This document shows positions 15,031 to 23,791 of a stretch of DNA of 64,000 nt, piece by piece. The stretch is from NCBI RefSeq assembly GCF_001509475.1, contig NZ_LLZG01000013.1, positions 62,001-126,000 on the forward strand. Reading direction: 5' to 3'. The DNA is from Streptomyces regalis. Its GTDB lineage: Bacteria > Actinomycetota > Actinomycetes > Streptomycetales > Streptomycetaceae. The translations under genes were made by a program, and so were the position numbers. Under the pieces are notes generated by a model. The model did not search any database, was not told where the DNA came from, and saw only the letters and a list, made by a program, of their open reading frames with translations. How positions within the stretch are numbered: position 1 is the stretch's first letter; each line of letters begins with the position of its first letter.

Positions 15031-18000
15031 TCAGCTCCCTTCCGCGCGCCGCAGGCGGAGCGTGAGGACCTGGAAGGGGCGCAGGGCGACCGCGATCCCG
15101 CCGTCGCCGGTGACGTCCGCGTCCTGCAGCGGGCGCTCCAGCAGGTCGGTCACCTGGGCGCCCGCGAGCTCGAAGCCCGTGCGCAGGACGCCGGTCGCGC
15201 GGCCGCCGCCGGACTCGTAGAGGCGTACGACGACGTCGCCGGACCGGTCGTCGGCCAGCTTGACCGCCTCGACGGTGACGCCGTTGCCGTCCACGGAGAC
15301 GACCGGCTCGGGCGTGCCCGCCGCATCCGCCACCCGCAGGGGGAGGTTGAGGGCGTAGCCCTCGGCGACGGCGTCCTCGATGCTCGCGCCGGGGAGCAGG
15401 GAGTAGGTGAAGCGGTGCTTGCCCTGGTCGGCCTCGGGGTCCGGGATGCGCGGGGCGCGGACCAGGCTGAGGCTGACCCGGGTCGTCGTACCTCCGTCGT
15501 CGCGGACCGTGCGGGAGACGTCGTGGCCGTACGTCGAGTCGTTGATGACCGCGACGCCGTAGCCGGGCTCGGCGATGTGCACCCAGCGGTGGCCGGAGAC
15601 CTCGAAGCGGGCCGCCTCCCAGCTGGTGTTGGTGTGGGTGGGCCGCTGGATGTGGCCGAACTGGATCTCGGCGGAGGAGTGCGGGGCGCGGATGTCCACC
15701 GGGAAGCCCGCCTTGAGGATCTTCTCGGCCTCGTGCCAGTCGATCTCGGTCTCGAAGTCGATGCGGGGGCTGTCGGCGCGGACGGTGATGGTCTGGGTGA
15801 CCTTGGAGCCCTTGCCGAAGGAACGCGTGACGCGGATCGCGCCGCGCAGGGGGTCCTCTTCGACGACGGCCACCGCGTCGGCGTCCAGCAGATCCGTGTA
15901 GCGGTTCTTGTAGTGCTTGTCGATGTCCCAGGCGTCCCAGTAGTTCGGGAGGTCGGTGTGCAGGCGCAGGAGGTTGCCCTGGTCGGCGAGCACCTCGCGG
16001 TTCGCTCGCAGATCGAACACGGAGGACAGGGTGCCGTCCTCGGCCACCTCGACGCGCACCAGGCCGTTGTCGAGGACCCGGCCCTGCACCTTCACCGACT
16101 GCGCGGGCTCGGCGCCGGTGAGCGGCGCGCTGCCGCTCGCGGGCACCTGGACGTACGCCGGTGCGCCCTCGGGGGTGCGGACGACCTCGGCCCGGTCGAA
16201 GGGGCTGGTGTTGAACACCCGGGTGCCGCCGGCGCCCAGCGCGGCCACGGCCTCGGCGGTCAGCGCCTCCAGCTCCTCGGCCACGCGGGCGTATTCGGCC
16301 TCCGCCTCACGGTGCACCCAGGCGATCGACGACCCCGGCAGGATGTCGTGGAACTGGTGCAGCAGGACGGTCTTCCACAGCCGGTCCAGCTTCTCGTACG
16401 GGTACGCGTAGCCCGGCGCGTGCAGTGCCGCCGTCGTCGCCCACAACTCGGCCTCGCGCAGCCGGTGTTCGGAGCGCCGGTTGCCCTGCTTGGTGCGGGC
16501 CTGTGAGGTGTAGGTGGCGCGGTGCAGCTCCAGGTAGAGCTCGCCGACCCACACGGGGGCGTCCGGGTACTCCTCGCGGGCCTTGGCGAAGAAGTCGTCG
16601 GGGTGTTCGACGACGACCTTGGGCGAGCCCTCCAGGTCGGCGAGCCGGCGTGCCCGTTCCATGATCTCGCGGGTGGGACCGCCTCCGCCGTCGCCCCAGC
16701 CGAAGGGGGCGAGGGAGCGGGTGCCGCCGCCCTTCTCGGAGTAGTTGCGGACCGCGCGGTCCATCTCCTCGCCGCTGAAGCGGGCGTTGTAGGTGTCGAT
16801 GGGCGGGAAGTGGGTGAAGATGCGGGTGCCGTCGATGCCCTCCCACCAGAAGGTGTGGTGGGGGAACTTGTTGGTCTGGTTCCAGGAGATCTTCTGGGTC
16901 AGGAACCACTCGTTACCGGCGAGCTTGGCCAGCTGCGGGTAGGCGGCGGTGTAGCCGAAGGAGTCCGGCAGCCAGACCCCCTTGGTCTCGACGCCGAAGT
17001 GCTCGATGAAGAACCGCTTGCCGTGGACGAGCTGGCGGGCGATGGCCTCGCCGCCCGGCAGGTTGCCGTCGGCCTCGACCCACATGCCGCCGACCGGCGC
17101 CCACTGCCCCTTCTTCACCGACTCCTGGATACGGGCCCACACGTGCGGGTAGTTGTCGCGCACCCACTCGTACTGCTGGGCCTGCGAGCAGGCGAAGATG
17201 AAGTCGTCGTACTCGTCGGCGAGCGACGTGACGTTCGAGAAGGTCCGGGACGTCTTGCGCTTCGTCTCCCGGATCGGCCACAGCCAGGCCGAGTCGATGT
17301 GGGCGTGGCCGACACCGGAGACGGTGTGCGCGCTGGCGTGGGCGGGCCTGGCCAGCGCCGGGGCGAGCACCTCGCGGACGGCGGCGGCGCTGCCGGAGAT
17401 GTCGTCGAGGTCCAGGGCGTCCATGGCCCGGTCCAGGGTGTGCATGATCTCGTGGCGGCGCGGCTCGTGCTCGCCGAGGTGGACCATGAGCCCGCGCAGC
17501 ACCTGGAGGTCGAGGTCGAGGTGCCAGACCTCCTCGTCGAGGACCGCGATGTCGGCGCGCTTGAAGGTGTAGAGGGGCTTGTCCCCCGCCGTGAGGATGT
17601 CGCCGAGCGGGGTGGGGGCCACGAAGTTGTTGGCCAGGATGTCCGGGTTGGACGCCGCCTCGACCAGGTACTCGATCGTCTCCCCGCCCGTCGCCGGGTT
17701 GGCGATCGGCACGTACTGGTTGAGGGGGTTGACCGCCTTCAGCGGCGTCCCGTCCAGCAGATGCACCAGCGCCTCGGCCTGGTTGCCGGGCCAGTCGCCC
17801 ACGAAGCCGAGGTCGATCACGGCCTCGACGCGCCGGCCGGCGAACTCGGCGGGCACCTGGCCGCGCATCCGGAACCAGGTGGTGCCCCAGGGCGGGCCCC
17901 ACGGGGTGTCCATGGCGAAGGGCTCGTAGGGCGCTGCGGCGGCCTCCGCGAACGGCACCGGCTCTCCCGGCGCCTGCCAGGCCTCGACCTCGAAGGGGAC

Positions 18001-18084
18001 GGTGGCCGCGTAGATCGCGGGCTTGATGCGCTGGTCGTGGAGGCGCTCCACGCGTTCTTCGATCCGGCGGCGTTCGTCGTGCAT
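15031..18084 (-). CDS. GH38 alpha-mannosidase
   Basis: A 1017-residue cytosolic alpha-mannosidase, normal for the family. The zinc-binding HAHIDSAWLWP lies near residue 262, the nucleophile segment MWVEADGNLPGGEA near residue 335, and a HQFHDILPGSSI segment near residue 583. The C-terminal third is the all-beta domain. It is upstream of the fucosidase and preceded by a perfect palindrome (18110-18123) that probably binds a repressor. It likely trims mannose from oligosaccharides brought in by the ABC importer encoded nearby. Confidence 0.92.
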   Translation of the reverse strand: MHDERRRIEERVERLHDQRIKPAIYAATVPFEVEAWQAPGEPVPFAEAAAAPYEPFAMDTPWGPPWGTTWFRMRGQVPAEFAGRRVEAVIDLGFVGDWPGNQAEALVHLLDGTPLKAVNPLNQYVPIANPATGGETIEYLVEAASNPDILANNFVAPTPLGDILTAGDKPLYTFKRADIAVLDEEVWHLDLDLQVLRGLMVHLGEHEPRRHEIMHTLDRAMDALDLDDISGSAAAVREVLAPALARPAHASAHTVSGVGHAHIDSAWLWPIRETKRKTSRTFSNVTSLADEYDDFIFACSQAQQYEWVRDNYPHVWARIQESVKKGQWAPVGGMWVEADGNLPGGEAIARQLVHGKRFFIEHFGVETKGVWLPDSFGYTAAYPQLAKLAGNEWFLTQKISWNQTNKFPHHTFWWEGIDGTRIFTHFPPIDTYNARFSGEEMDRAVRNYSEKGGGTRSLAPFGWGDGGGGPTREIMERARRLADLEGSPKVVVEHPDDFFAKAREEYPDAPVWVGELYLELHRATYTSQARTKQGNRRSEHRLREAELWATTAALHAPGYAYPYEKLDRLWKTVLLHQFHDILPGSSIAWVHREAEAEYARVAEELEALTAEAVAALGAGGTRVFNTSPFDRAEVVRTPEGAPAYVQVPASGSAPLTGAEPAQSVKVQGRVLDNGLVRVEVAEDGTLSSVFDLRANREVLADQGNLLRLHTDLPNYWDAWDIDKHYKNRYTDLLDADAVAVVEEDPLRGAIRVTRSFGKGSKVTQTITVRADSPRIDFETEIDWHEAEKILKAGFPVDIRAPHSSAEIQFGHIQRPTHTNTSWEAARFEVSGHRWVHIAEPGYGVAVINDSTYGHDVSRTVRDDGGTTTRVSLSLVRAPRIPDPEADQGKHRFTYSLLPGASIEDAVAEGYALNLPLRVADAAGTPEPVVSVDGNGVTVEAVKLADDRSGDVVVRLYESGGGRATGVLRTGFELAGAQVTDLLERPLQDADVTGDGGIAVALRPFQVLTLRLRRAEGS

Positions 18085-18109
18085 GAGGGTTCTCCAGAGA
18101 GAGCGAGCG

Positions 18110-18123
18110 GGAAAGCGCTTTCC
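18110..18123. promoter_or_regulatory. 14-bp perfect palindrome, LacI-type operator upstream of the mannosidase
   Basis: GGAAAGCGCTTTCC has the central CG and AAAGCGCTTT core typical of LacI-family operators. It lies 26 bases before the mannosidase start and 11 bases from the stop of the GH4 gene, so it could control the mannosidase-fucosidase pair separately. No LacI regulator is encoded in the window. Confidence 0.6.
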
Positions 18124-18133
18124 GTCGGGGTGC

Positions 18134-19474
18134 CTACTTAAGGTACGCGAGACCGGGGTGGACGCCGGTGTAGCCGTCGACGAGCCGCCGGGCCACGTTC
18201 ACGGAGTCGACGAGCGGGTGCAGCGCGAAGGCCTTCACCGCCGTCGTACGGGAGCCGGACTCGGCGGCGGCGAGCACCTCGCGCTCGACCGCCTTGACCG
18301 CGCAGACGAGCCCGGTGGCGTGGTCGGGCAGCGGGGCGACGGCGACCGGGTGGGCGCCGTTGGCGTCGACCAGGCAGGGGACCTCGATGACGGCGTCGGT
18401 GTCGAGGACGGACAGGGTGTCCTGGTTGCGCACATTGAGGATCAGGGTCGTGCGCTCGTCGCGGGCGATGGCCCGCATCAGCGCGAGCGCCACCTTCTCG
18501 TAGCCGCCGGAGAGGTCGTCGGCGTCGCGTTCGCCGGCGCCCGCAGTCTCGCGGTTCTCGGACATGTAGGTGGCCTCGCGCTCGGCGCGGGTGCGGTCCC
18601 AGACCTCAAGGGCGGAGGCGTCCGGGTTGCGCATCTGCTCGTAGAAGCCGGCCTGCTGGTCCCGCAGGAAGGCGCCGCGGGTCTTGTCTGCCTGTTGGTA
18701 GGCGCGGACGGCTTCCCGGTTGAAGTAGTAGTAGTGCAGGTACTCGTTCGGGATCGCGCCGAGCGAGCGGAGCCAGTCGACGCCGAAGAGCTTGCCCTCC
18801 TCGAAGGAGCCGAGCAGGTCGGGGTCGGCGAGCAGGCGAGGGAGCTCGTCGCGGCCGGCGACGCGCAGGCCGCGGACCCAGCCGAGGTGGTTGAGGCCGA
18901 CATAGTCGATCCATGCCTCGCCGGGGTTCTTCACGCCGAGCACGCGGGCGATACGGCGGCCGAGGCCGACCGGCGAGTCGCAGATGCCGATGACGCGGTC
19001 GCCGAGGTGGCGGGACATGGCTTCGGTGACCAGGCCCGCCGGGTTGGTGAAGTTGATGACCCAGGCGTCCGGCGCGAGGCGGGCCACCCGCTGGGCGATG
19101 TCGACGGCGACCGGGACCGTGCGCAGGCCGTAGGCGATGCCGCCCGCGCCGACCGTCTCCTGGCCGAGGACGCCCTCGGCGAGCGCGACCCGCTCGTCGT
19201 TCGCCCTGCCTTCCAGGCCGCCGACGCGGATCGCCGAGAAGACGAAGTCGGCGCCGCGCAGGGCCTCGTCCAGGTCGGTCGTGGCGGTCACCTCGGGCGC
19301 GTCCGGTACGCCCGCCGCCTGCTCGGCGAGCACACGGGTCACCGCGGAGAGCCTTTGCGCGTCCAGGTCGTGCAGCACGACGTGGGTGACCCGGCCCTCG
19401 GCGCGGTCCGTCAGGAGCGCCCCGTACACGAGCGGTACGCGGAATCCGCCGCCGCCCAGAATCGTCAGTTTCAC
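18134..19474 (-). CDS. GH4 family NAD-dependent glycosidase (6-phospho-beta-glucosidase-like)
   Basis: A 446-residue GH4 enzyme. It has the NAD-binding Rossmann start KLTILGGGGFRVPLV and the family motifs VINFTNPAG near residue 136, ICDSP (metal cysteine) and GLNHLGWVRG. GH4 enzymes use NAD and Mn for a redox-elimination mechanism. Closest relatives by motif are 6-phospho-beta-glucosidases. The GTG at 19474 overlaps the DeoR stop in a GTGA and has AGGAAAGG upstream. No PTS is present, so if the substrate is phosphorylated the PfkB kinase across the divergent promoter may supply the phosphate. A non-phosphorylated substrate is the alternative. Confidence 0.82.
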   Translation of the reverse strand: MKLTILGGGGFRVPLVYGALLTDRAEGRVTHVVLHDLDAQRLSAVTRVLAEQAAGVPDAPEVTATTDLDEALRGADFVFSAIRVGGLEGRANDERVALAEGVLGQETVGAGGIAYGLRTVPVAVDIAQRVARLAPDAWVINFTNPAGLVTEAMSRHLGDRVIGICDSPVGLGRRIARVLGVKNPGEAWIDYVGLNHLGWVRGLRVAGRDELPRLLADPDLLGSFEEGKLFGVDWLRSLGAIPNEYLHYYYFNREAVRAYQQADKTRGAFLRDQQAGFYEQMRNPDASALEVWDRTRAEREATYMSENRETAGAGERDADDLSGGYEKVALALMRAIARDERTTLILNVRNQDTLSVLDTDAVIEVPCLVDANGAHPVAVAPLPDHATGLVCAVKAVEREVLAAAESGSRTTAVKAFALHPLVDSVNVARRLVDGYTGVHPGLAYLK

Positions 19475-20256
19475 GCTTGCACCTTTCCTGCCACGACCAC
19501 CTCGACGCCCGCCTCCTCCAGGGAGGACCGGGTCGCCGCGTCGACCGGCGCGTTCGTCACCACCACGTCCAGGTCGTCCGGACCGCACACCTTCGCCATA
19601 CCCGTACCGGGGAACTTCGCCGCGTCGGCGAGCAGCACGACCTTCTCGCCGGCCTTGATCATGGCTCGCTTGACCGGCACCTCGACGACCGTCGTGTCCA
19701 TCACCTGCCCGCCGGGCCGCACTCCACTGGTGCCCAGGAAGAGCCAGTCGGCATGCAGCTGGCGCAGGTTGTCCTCGGTGAGGAAGCCGACCAGGGAGCG
19801 GTACTCGCGGCGGACCATGCCGCCGAGCAGCACCAGCTCGATGCCCTCGTCGTCGGCGAGTTCCTCGTAGACCACCAGGTTGCTGGTGATCACGGTGAGC
19901 CGGCGGCCGTGCAGCTGGCGGGCCAGCCGGAAGGCGGTGGTGCCGATGTCGAGCAGCACCGACTGACCGTCTTCGATCATCGCGGCGGCGTGCGCGGCTA
20001 TGGCGTCCTTCTCGGCCACGCGCACCTCGGCGACCTCGGCGAAGGGCTGGTCGCCCTCGTCCGCGACCGCCCCGCCGTGCACCCGCGTGAGCAGGCCGTC
20101 CTCCTCGAGTTTGACCAGGTCACGCCTGATCGTGGCGGGGCTCACACCCAGCTGCTCGGAGAGATCGGTCACGGCCGCGGGGCCGCCGGAGCGCAGGGCC
20201 CGCAAGATGAGTTGGTGTCGTCGTTCTGCCAGCACGACGTGAACACTACTCGTCAT
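19471..20256 (-). CDS. DeoR-family transcriptional regulator
   Basis: A 261-residue sugar-sensing repressor. The N-terminal winged helix-turn-helix reads VTDLSEQLGVSPATIRRDL near residues 29-47. The C-terminal sugar-phosphate-binding domain carries DIGTTAFRLA and LLADAAKFPG. DeoR proteins usually respond to a phosphorylated sugar, fitting a locus with a sugar kinase and a phospho-glycosidase-like enzyme. ATG 20256 is used; a TTG at 20262 is the alternative, and neither has a strong ribosome site. It is divergent from the PfkB kinase and probably controls both directions. Confidence 0.85.
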   Translation of the reverse strand: MTSSVHVVLAERRHQLILRALRSGGPAAVTDLSEQLGVSPATIRRDLVKLEEDGLLTRVHGGAVADEGDQPFAEVAEVRVAEKDAIAAHAAAMIEDGQSVLLDIGTTAFRLARQLHGRRLTVITSNLVVYEELADDEGIELVLLGGMVRREYRSLVGFLTEDNLRQLHADWLFLGTSGVRPGGQVMDTTVVEVPVKRAMIKAGEKVVLLADAAKFPGTGMAKVCGPDDLDVVVTNAPVDAATRSSLEEAGVEVVVAGKVQA

Positions 20257-20291
20257 CTTCAATCATCGCCATGCTCATTTCTGCTCGGGTA

Positions 20292-20320
20292 TTGACCAAT
20301 CCCGCGGAGCGGCGCACGAT
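20292..20320 (+). promoter_or_regulatory. putative promoter of the PfkB/ABC importer operon
   Basis: TTGACC (20292-20297) and CACGAT (20315-20320) are separated by 17 bases in the gap between the DeoR regulator and the kinase gene. The spacing is ideal and the -10 is weak, which suits a regulated promoter. Confidence 0.45.
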
Positions 20321-20397
20321 TCCGCTCACCGAAATGAAGAGTTTTGACGATCTCCGAGCTCTGGCGAGGCGGAGTGACGAGCGAGAGGACGCGATCC

Positions 20398-21450
20398 GTG
20401 GACGACGACCGGCCCGAGGTCCTGCTGACCGGGCTGCTCTTCTACGACCTCGTCCTCACGGGGCTCGGAAAGCCGCCGACGCCGGGTGAGGAGATCTGGA
20501 CGGGCGGCATGGGCTGCGGCCCGGGTGGCATCGCCAACCTGGCGGTGGCCGCCGCCCGCTTCGGCCTGCGGACCTCGCTGGCCACGGTGTTCGGCGACGA
20601 CCTCTACGGCGAGTGGTGCCGGGACATCCTGTGCGACCAGGAGGACATCGACCTCTCGCTCTCCCGCACCGCGGACGGCTGGCCCACCCCGGTCACCGTC
20701 TCCCTCGCCTACGGCCACGACCGGGCCCTCGTCACCCACGGCCAGGAACCCCCGTACTCGCAGGACGCGCTGATGGGCGACCCGCCCGAGGCGCGCACGG
20801 CCCTCGTGCACCTCGAGGCCGAACCGCGCGAGTGGCTGGCCAAGGCCGCCGCGAACGGCACGCAGATCTACGCCGACGTCGGCTGGGACCCCACCCAGCA
20901 GTGGTCGACCGACCTGCTCGACCAGCTCGCCCTGTGCCATGCCTTCCTCCCCAACGAGACCGAGGCGATGGCCTACACCCGCACCGACAGCGCGGTCGCG
21001 GCGCTCGGCACGCTCAGCGAGCTGGTGCCGGTGGCCGTGGTGACGCGCGGCGGGGACGGAGCCGTGGCCGTCGATCAGATGACCGGCGAGTACGCGGAGG
21101 TCCCGGCCCTGGACGTCGACGTCCTCGACGCCACGGGCGCCGGCGACGTCTTCGGCGCGAGCTTCGTCGCGGCCTCGCTCGGCGGCTGGCCGCTGGAAGA
21201 ACGGCTCAGGTTCGCCGTGCTCGCCGCCGGGCTGTCCGTACGGCACCACGGCGGGGCGCTGGCGGCCCCCGGCTGGTACGGCGTCGACCGCTGGTGGCGG
21301 TCGGTGAAAGACCCCGAACTGCGACGCGCGTACGGCTTCCTCGCGCACCGCATCCCGGCCGACGTCGGCCCGCCCGTGCGCCACGCCCCCGTCACCCCGC
21401 CGGCCGGTCCCACGCCCGTGGGCCCACGCGCCTGCGAACGGCGGCACTGA
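20398..21450 (+). CDS. PfkB-family carbohydrate kinase
   Basis: A 350-residue ribokinase-like sugar kinase. It has the substrate-side glycine pair GGMGCGPGGIANLAVAAA near residue 35 and the ATP/anion-hole motif DATGAGDVFGASF near residue 243. GTG 20398 is chosen because AGAGGA lies eight bases upstream. It is the first gene of a rightward run with an ABC sugar importer and sits opposite a DeoR regulator, so it most likely phosphorylates the imported sugar or a product. About 35 proline-rich residues at the C-terminal end are an unusual tail. Confidence 0.85.
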   Translation: MDDDRPEVLLTGLLFYDLVLTGLGKPPTPGEEIWTGGMGCGPGGIANLAVAAARFGLRTSLATVFGDDLYGEWCRDILCDQEDIDLSLSRTADGWPTPVTVSLAYGHDRALVTHGQEPPYSQDALMGDPPEARTALVHLEAEPREWLAKAAANGTQIYADVGWDPTQQWSTDLLDQLALCHAFLPNETEAMAYTRTDSAVAALGTLSELVPVAVVTRGGDGAVAVDQMTGEYAEVPALDVDVLDATGAGDVFGASFVAASLGGWPLEERLRFAVLAAGLSVRHHGGALAAPGWYGVDRWWRSVKDPELRRAYGFLAHRIPADVGPPVRHAPVTPPAGPTPVGPRACERRH

Positions 21451-21504
21451 CCCTCACACCCCCTCTCCACTCTCCACGTCGTACAGGAACAACAGGAGTG
21501 ACCC

Positions 21505-22782
21505 GTGGACCTTTCTCGTAGAGGCTTCCTCCAGGCCGCCGTGCTCACCGCGGCAGCCTCCGGCCTGACCGTCGCCTGCGGCGGCTCGGAATCGACCGGC
21601 ACCAAGAACGGCAAGGACCTCACCCTGTGGTACTGGGGTGGCGCCCTCAGCGACAAGGTGGTCGCCGAGGCCAAGACGCACTTCAGCAGCCAGATCAAGC
21701 TGACCGCCGCCTCCATCGGCGGCGACTTCAAGCAGAAGCTCACCACCACCCTCGCGGCGGGCGGCTCCTCGGTACCCGACATCACCGGCATCAAGGGCGA
21801 GGACATCGCCTCCTTCCTGCCGAACGCCGACCGCTTCCTCGACCTGAACGACCTGGGCTTCAAGAAGATCTCGTCCCAGTACCTGGAGTGGAAGACCAAG
21901 CTCGCCCAGACCAAGGACGGCAAGCAGATCGGGTTCCCGATCGACATCGGTCCCACCGCGCTCTTCTACCGCGCGGACCTGTTCGACAAGGCCGGGCTGC
22001 CCACCGATCCGGCCAAGGTCGCAGCCATGGCCAAGACCTGGGACGACTACTTCGCCCTCGGCTCGGAGCTGAAGAAGGCGCAGCCCGGCGTCTTCCTGGT
22101 CAACAACATCAGCTCGGTGTTCAACATCGCGGTCGGCCAGGGCACCAAGCGGTTCATCGACGAGGACAACCACTTCATCGGCGACCAGGACCACATCCGC
22201 GCCGCGTGGACCACGGCGATACGTCCGTACACGCTGGGCATCGACGCCAAGATCAACGACAACACCTGGAACGCCGCCATCGGCAAGAACCTGGCCACCG
22301 AACTCGGCGCCGCCTGGCACGCGCTGGACATCGAGTCGGCGGCGCCGGGCACCAAGGGCAAGTGGCGGGTCTGCGCGACGCCCGGCGGGCCCGCCAACCA
22401 GGGCGGATCCTACCTGGCCCTGCCCTCGCAGTGCCGGAACCCCGAAGAGGCGTTCAAGATCATCAGCTGGATCCTCAGCCCCGACAACAACGCCAAGAGC
22501 TACACCGACGCCACCATTTTCCCCGCCTCTCCGGCGACGTACTCGATGGAAGCCATGACGGGCCCCGACGCCTTCTTCGGCGGGCAGAAGATCATCGAGG
22601 TCTTCGGCCCGGCCGCCGAGGCCATCCCGGTGAGCTACGAGGCACCCGCCGACTCCGCGGTCATGGCGCCCTTCATGGCCGAGCTGAGCAGCATCGAGGC
22701 GAAGGGCAAGAAGCCCGACGACGCCTGGAACGACGCGGTCAGCCAGGCCAAGCAGATCGCCCGGCGACAGGGGGTGAGCTGA
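21505..22782 (+). CDS. ABC transporter sugar-binding lipoprotein
   Basis: A 425-residue extracellular solute-binding protein of the family 1 (CUT1) type. The N-terminal end combines a twin-arginine motif (SRRGFLQAA) with a lipobox (LTVAC, Cys at residue 30), so it is exported folded and lipid-anchored. The GTG start has AGGAG upstream. It precedes two permease genes. The specific ligand is unknown; the enclosing genes point to a fucose/mannose/galactose-containing oligosaccharide. Confidence 0.88.
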   Translation: MDLSRRGFLQAAVLTAAASGLTVACGGSESTGTKNGKDLTLWYWGGALSDKVVAEAKTHFSSQIKLTAASIGGDFKQKLTTTLAAGGSSVPDITGIKGEDIASFLPNADRFLDLNDLGFKKISSQYLEWKTKLAQTKDGKQIGFPIDIGPTALFYRADLFDKAGLPTDPAKVAAMAKTWDDYFALGSELKKAQPGVFLVNNISSVFNIAVGQGTKRFIDEDNHFIGDQDHIRAAWTTAIRPYTLGIDAKINDNTWNAAIGKNLATELGAAWHALDIESAAPGTKGKWRVCATPGGPANQGGSYLALPSQCRNPEEAFKIISWILSPDNNAKSYTDATIFPASPATYSMEAMTGPDAFFGGQKIIEVFGPAAEAIPVSYEAPADSAVMAPFMAELSSIEAKGKKPDDAWNDAVSQAKQIARRQGVS

Positions 22783-22783
22783 G

Positions 22784-23791
22784 GTGTCGTCCCCTCCGGT
22801 CACCGGCCCCGCCACGGTGCACGAGCACCGTGGCGGGCCGGGCCCGGCCCGCTTCCGCCCGCGGCGCACCCCGCCCGCGGGCACCGCTCGGCCCGGGCGT
22901 CGCGGGGTGCTGTCGTACTGGCGGCAGTACCTGGCGATCTCGCCCTTCTACCTGATCTTCGCCGCCTTCTCCTTCGTCCCCGTCTTCTATTCGCTGTATC
23001 TGGCCTTCCAGCGCTACGACGGCCTGGGCACCAAGCAGTTCGTCGGCCTGCAGCAGTTCGAGTTCCTCTGGAACGACCCGGTCTTCTGGCTGTCGATCCG
23101 CAACACCCTGGTGATCTGGGTCCTGTCCACCGTTCCCACGCTGTTCGGCGCCCTGGTGCTGGCGACGCTGCTGCACTCGGTGCGCCGCTTCAAGGGCTTC
23201 TACCGCATCGCCCTCTACGTACCGAACGTCACGTCGATCGTCGCCGTGGCGATCTTCTTCGGTGCGGTGTTCAGCAACAACTTCGGTCTCGTCAACGCGA
23301 TCCTGGGCACGGTCGGCATCTCACCCGTCCCGTGGCTGAGCAATCCGTGGCTGATCAAAGTGGTGATCGCGCTGCTGATGACGTGGATGTGGACCGGCTA
23401 CAACATGATCATTTATCTGGCCGGCCTCCAGGCCATCCCGACGCAGATCTACGAGGCGGCCAAGCTGGACGGAGCCGGCCCCGTCCGTACCTTCTTCCAG
23501 ATCACCATGCCGATCATGCGGCCCATCATCCTGTTCACCGTCGTCATCTCGACCATCAACGGCCTGCAGAGCTTCAGCGAACCCCAGGTGCTCTTCGCCA
23601 GCAACGCCGCCAACCAGAACCTCGGCGGCCCGGGCCAGGCGGGCCTGACCACGCTGTTGTACTTCTACCAGTCGGCCTTCCTCGACAACGACTACGGCTA
23701 CGGCGCGGCCATCGTGTGGGCCTTCTTCGTGCTGATCATCGTGCTCGTCGTCGTCAACTGGCGCATCGTGCAACGAGGGAGGAAGTCATGA
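22784..23791 (+). CDS. ABC transporter sugar permease (MalF-like)
   Basis: A 335-residue inner-membrane permease with about six membrane spans starting near residue 50 and the EAA loop EAAKLDGAGPVRTFFQITMP near residue 224. The first 45 residues are a basic proline-rich cytosolic tail. It begins one base after the binding-protein stop and its stop overlaps the next start in an ATGA. No ATPase gene is nearby, as usual for Streptomyces CUT1 importers that share one ATPase such as MsiK. Confidence 0.88.
   Translation: MSSPPVTGPATVHEHRGGPGPARFRPRRTPPAGTARPGRRGVLSYWRQYLAISPFYLIFAAFSFVPVFYSLYLAFQRYDGLGTKQFVGLQQFEFLWNDPVFWLSIRNTLVIWVLSTVPTLFGALVLATLLHSVRRFKGFYRIALYVPNVTSIVAVAIFFGAVFSNNFGLVNAILGTVGISPVPWLSNPWLIKVVIALLMTWMWTGYNMIIYLAGLQAIPTQIYEAAKLDGAGPVRTFFQITMPIMRPIILFTVVISTINGLQSFSEPQVLFASNAANQNLGGPGQAGLTTLLYFYQSAFLDNDYGYGAAIVWAFFVLIIVLVVVNWRIVQRGRKS

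Noticed and set aside
13594..16506. A 970-residue rightward open frame across the fucosidase and mannosidase genes
   Set aside because: It is an antisense shadow caused by high third-position GC; it has low-complexity Val/Asp/Gly-rich composition, no domains and no ribosome site, while the leftward frames encode clear GH29 and GH38 enzymes.
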